From positions 1 to 37,667 of the forward strand of contig JAFGOE010000104.1 in NCBI GenBank assembly GCA_016926625.1: DNA of 37,667 bases, in the 5' to 3' direction. Source of the stretch: Candidatus Zhuqueibacterota bacterium (lineage in GTDB: Bacteria > Zhuqueibacterota > Zhuqueibacteria > Thermofontimicrobiales > Thiofontviventaceae). Shown piece after piece: positions 35,112-37,667 of the stretch (position 1 is the stretch's first letter; each line of letters opens with the position of its first letter). Under the pieces are notes generated by a model. The model searched no databases and had not been told where the DNA came from. It was given only the letters and a program-made list of their open reading frames with translations. The position numbers were made by a program, and so were the translations under genes.

Positions 35112-36227
35112 ATGATTATCGGAGTGCCGAAAGAGATAAAAGCGAACGAAAACAGAGTTGCACTGCAACCCTCCGGAGCGGAGATGCTTATCGCGAGAGG
35201 TCACAAAGTTTTGATCGAGAAACATGCTGGTGAAGGGAGTGGTTTTGAGGATTCACAGTATATCGCCGCAGGGGCGAAGATCATCGACAAAGCGGCTGAC
35301 GTATATGCTCAGTCCGACATGATCATGAAGGTGAAGGAGCCGTTGGAGCAGGAATGGCCGCATATTAAGGAAAATCAGATTTTATTTACCTATTTCCATT
35401 TCGCCGCATCGCGTCCTTTAACCGACGCTATCATCAAATCGAAATCCATCGCCATAGCGTATGAGACCATAGAACGTGGGGATGGCAGTCTGCCCTTGTT
35501 GAATCCCATGAGTGAAGTGGCCGGCCGCCTGGCGGTGCAGGCAGGTGCACGTTGTCTGGAGAAATTGTTCGGTGGACGCGGGTTGCTGCTCGGTGGTGTA
35601 ACCGGTGTCGCCCCGGCGAAAGTCGTGATTCTTGGCGGCGGGATTGTGGGTACCAATGCCGCACAAATGGCGGCTGGCCTGGGTGCGCATGTGACGATTT
35701 TGGATATTAATCTGGATCGACTCCGTTATCTGGACCATGTATTACCGAAGAACGTAACCACGCTGATGTCGAATCCGGAAAACATTCGACATGAGATCGC
35801 CGATGCTGATCTGGTGATCGGTGCTGTGTTGATACATGGTGCCAAGGCGCCGCATCTGGTCACGAAAGAGATGCTGAAGCTGATGAAGAAGGGTTCGGTC
35901 ATCGTGGATGTGGCAGTGGATCAGGGTGGCTGTGTGGAGACCATCCATCCGACGACCCATGCCAATCCGACCTATGAAGTGGAAGGTGTGGTTCATTACG
36001 GTGTGGCCAATATGCCGGGTGCGGTCCCGAGAACGTCGACCATCGCGTTGACGAACGCGACGCTGCCTTACGCGATCCAGATTGCAGACAAGGGTGCCAT
36101 GGAGGCGATTAAATCGAACAAAGAGATCGCCCTGGGTGTGAATATCATCGATGGCAAGATCACCTATAAAGGTGTGTCCGATGCGTTCGATATGGCCTAT
36201 GTACCATTGGAAAAGGTGTTAAAGTAA
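35112..36227 (+). CDS. ald: Alanine dehydrogenase
   Basis: 371 residues, TGGAGGA site upstream. It interconverts L-alanine and pyruvate plus ammonia with NAD. Catalytic and substrate-binding residues match the family at standard positions: R15, K75, H96 and D270 (VDVAVDQGG). The NAD-binding glycine loop GGGIVGTNAA starts near G175. In an anaerobic fermenter it may dispose of reducing power as alanine or feed alanine into catabolism. Confidence 0.96.
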   Translation: MIIGVPKEIKANENRVALQPSGAEMLIARGHKVLIEKHAGEGSGFEDSQYIAAGAKIIDKAADVYAQSDMIMKVKEPLEQEWPHIKENQILFTYFHFAASRPLTDAIIKSKSIAIAYETIERGDGSLPLLNPMSEVAGRLAVQAGARCLEKLFGGRGLLLGGVTGVAPAKVVILGGGIVGTNAAQMAAGLGAHVTILDINLDRLRYLDHVLPKNVTTLMSNPENIRHEIADADLVIGAVLIHGAKAPHLVTKEMLKLMKKGSVIVDVAVDQGGCVETIHPTTHANPTYEVEGVVHYGVANMPGAVPRTSTIALTNATLPYAIQIADKGAMEAIKSNKEIALGVNIIDGKITYKGVSDAFDMAYVPLEKVLK

Positions 36228-36232
36228 TAAGC

Positions 36233-37027
36233 ATGAAATGCCCCATTTTGGCATATCACAATATCGATACACGATCAGAATGGGGCATCAACACGGTTTC
36301 GCCCGCGTTATTTGAAAAACAGATGTCCTACCTCGCCGGAGAAGGTTATAAGACGTGCAGTTTGGATGATTATGTAAGCGGCAAGGCGATTACTGACAGA
36401 TCGATCATCATCACGTTCGATGATGCGTATGAGGGGGTAGTACGACATGCGTTCCCGGTCATGGGAAAATATGGGATGACCGGCACTGTATTCGTAATCA
36501 GCGATTATGTTGGAGCGGAGAATAGGTGGGACCATAATCTGGGTGGCAGGACGTTTCGGCATGCCTCGTGGTCCGGGATACGAAGACTTGCCGAGTCAGG
36601 CTGGGAGATAGGTTCGCATACGGCGAGGCATCGGGATTTATCAGGATTGACCTGTTCTGAATTACGTAATGAGTTGGATAGATCGAAGCATAGGATTGAG
36701 GATGAGTTATCCGCTGAAGTAAAATTTCTGTCATATCCGTTTAACAGAGTGAATGAGAGGGTCATTCGCACGACTGAGGAAATCGGCTACAGCGGTGGAT
36801 GTTGCATGACCCGACGCGTGAGGTTGGAACGGCTGTACGGCAATTACCTTATTCCGCGTCGTGGAGTATATGCGATCGACGTTTTACCGATTTTTAGAAG
36901 GAAGATAAGGACGGATAGTTTCTCGAAGATATTCGACCTGAATCAGCGTATCATCAGCGCCTGTTCGGTGGGTACGATATGTTACGGTCGCTTAGTCGAA
37001 ATGCTGAAAAAATCTATTGCAATTTAA
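36233..37027 (+). CDS. Polysaccharide deacetylase family protein (NodB fold)
   Basis: 264 residues, starting five bases after the ald stop. NodB motifs: TFDDAYEG (D63, D64), SHTARH (metal ligands H129, H133) and LSYPFNRVN. No signal peptide or membrane segment, unlike most peptidoglycan or chitin deacetylases, so a cytoplasmic sugar or lipid-linked substrate is likely. Cell-wall or surface polysaccharide N-deacetylation is the family role; the substrate is not identified. Confidence 0.88.
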   Translation: MKCPILAYHNIDTRSEWGINTVSPALFEKQMSYLAGEGYKTCSLDDYVSGKAITDRSIIITFDDAYEGVVRHAFPVMGKYGMTGTVFVISDYVGAENRWDHNLGGRTFRHASWSGIRRLAESGWEIGSHTARHRDLSGLTCSELRNELDRSKHRIEDELSAEVKFLSYPFNRVNERVIRTTEEIGYSGGCCMTRRVRLERLYGNYLIPRRGVYAIDVLPIFRRKIRTDSFSKIFDLNQRIISACSVGTICYGRLVEMLKKSIAI

Positions 37028-37069
37028 CCAAATTATTATTATAATGATAGGTAATCGAACAGCGATAGA

Positions 37070-37537
37070 ATGATGAAGCCAAAACCCATAAAAAAGTTAT
37101 ATTATTCGATCAGTGAGGTATCGAAGTTGACCTCATTGAAGCAATATGTTCTACGTTACTGGGAGACTGAGTTTCCGGAGTTACGACCTTCAAAGAACAG
37201 GGCGGGTAACAGGATATATCGATTGAATGATATAAAGATCATTTTTCAGATCAAGAAGTTGTTATATGAGGAGAAGTTCACGATCGAAGGTGCGCGGCAG
37301 AAATTAAAATTGATGCACAAAGATGAACCGACACAGATCGACATCCCATTCCGTGAGATGTCGAAGGAGCAGATGATCCTTGATTTGAAGAAGGACGTGA
37401 TGGAGTTGCTGAGCCTGATCGAATCTGGTGACAGTGGGGATAGTGAAGATGAAGCGCGTGAGGAAGATTTAAGCGAGATCGACGATCATGATATAGGGGA
37501 AGGGTTTGTGTTCGAGGTGGACGAAACGGGCGAATAA
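37070..37537 (+). CDS. MerR family transcriptional regulator
   Basis: 155 residues; ATG 37070 and 37073 are both possible. The winged helix is at residues about 8-75: YYSISEVSKLTSLKQYVLRYWE, GNRIYRLNDIKIIFQIKKLL. The C-terminal part is highly acidic (GDSGDSEDEAREEDLSEIDD) with no ligand cysteines, so it is not a metal sensor. This short MerR type commonly follows housekeeping genes in FCB-group genomes; the target is unknown. Confidence 0.9.
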   Translation: MMKPKPIKKLYYSISEVSKLTSLKQYVLRYWETEFPELRPSKNRAGNRIYRLNDIKIIFQIKKLLYEEKFTIEGARQKLKLMHKDEPTQIDIPFREMSKEQMILDLKKDVMELLSLIESGDSGDSEDEAREEDLSEIDDHDIGEGFVFEVDETGE

Positions 37538-37547
37538 TTATTCGCCC
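37528..37547. repeat. Perfect 20-base palindrome over the MerR stop codon
   Basis: GGGCGAATAATTATTCGCCC is fully self-complementary and contains the TAA stop. No T tract follows, so it is not a standard terminator. It may form a 3'-end hairpin or be a protein-binding site. Confidence 0.6.
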
Positions 37548-37623
37548 ATGGATGAAACGGGCTGGATCATCCGTTAGGGGTATCGTACGCAAAACACCCA
37601 TCCCACCACATACAAACATACGT

Positions 37624-37667
37624 CGGGGCGTAGCGCAGTCCGGTTAGCGCACTTGACTGGGGGTCAA
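37624..37667 (+). tRNA. tRNA-Pro (anticodon GGG), cut by the window end
   Basis: Starts CGGGGCG, followed by D-arm GCGC...GCGC and the anticodon arm CTTGA-CTGGGGG-TCAA(G), with anticodon GGG. The window ends in the anticodon stem, so the T-arm and acceptor 3' strand are not seen. Confidence 0.85.

Overview
The window reads as a moderate-GC bacterial chromosome segment, almost certainly from an anaerobic, fermentative member of the FCB superphylum (the Marinimicrobia / KSB1 / Calditrichota / Cloacimonadota type of lineage). The placement is an inference. It rests on the C-terminal 'QNYPNPFNP...' sorting/FlgD-like domain of the first protein, on the number of Sec-exported glycoside hydrolases, and on an oxygen-sensitive glycyl radical enzyme. 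Every convincing gene lies on the + strand.

Left part (1-20.6 kb), accessory and carbohydrate-oriented: an AT-rich gene-free leader (1-964); a 1132-residue modular surface protein; an exported GH31 alpha-glycosidase; galactokinase; an exported PHP-family phosphodiesterase; a GH3 beta-glycosidase with an inserted PA14 domain; a radical-SAM activase plus glycyl radical enzyme pair; a CE2-like SGNH acetylesterase; and a GH5 mannanase-like enzyme with FN3 and a C-terminal module. Together these suit stripping and cleaving an acetylated hemicellulose, with released galactose phosphorylated by GalK. The glycyl radical enzyme carries, at a constant offset, every active-site residue I recall for trans-4-hydroxy-L-proline dehydratase (HypD), so the cluster may also use hydroxyproline from plant or animal glycoproteins. 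Intergenic DNA here is rich in repeats: a large inverted CTTCGTG/CTCTGTG array, a 33-nt direct repeat on either side of the glycyl-radical pair, and a duplicated palindrome-rich block of about 215 bp.

Middle (20.7-24.6 kb): an AbrB/VapC toxin-antitoxin pair with a palindromic operator, a three-PAS SpoIIE-type phosphatase, a small protein/nucleotidyltransferase pair that overlaps by 68 nt, and tRNA-Arg(CCT).

Right part (24.6-37.7 kb), conserved housekeeping: a membrane TPR protein, then rimP-nusA-infB-ylxP-rbfA-truB-rpsO-pnp-M16 protease, the classical translation/RNA-processing superoperon (the ribF often found between truB and rpsO is absent). Then come ald, a cytoplasmic-looking polysaccharide deacetylase, a MerR regulator, and the first part of tRNA-Pro(GGG) cut by the window edge. 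The most notable details are a truB that appears to start at AUA, a promoter directly upstream of a terminator-like hairpin in the rimP-nusA leader, and a HypD-like enzyme paired with an activase that lacks the usual ferredoxin-like insert.
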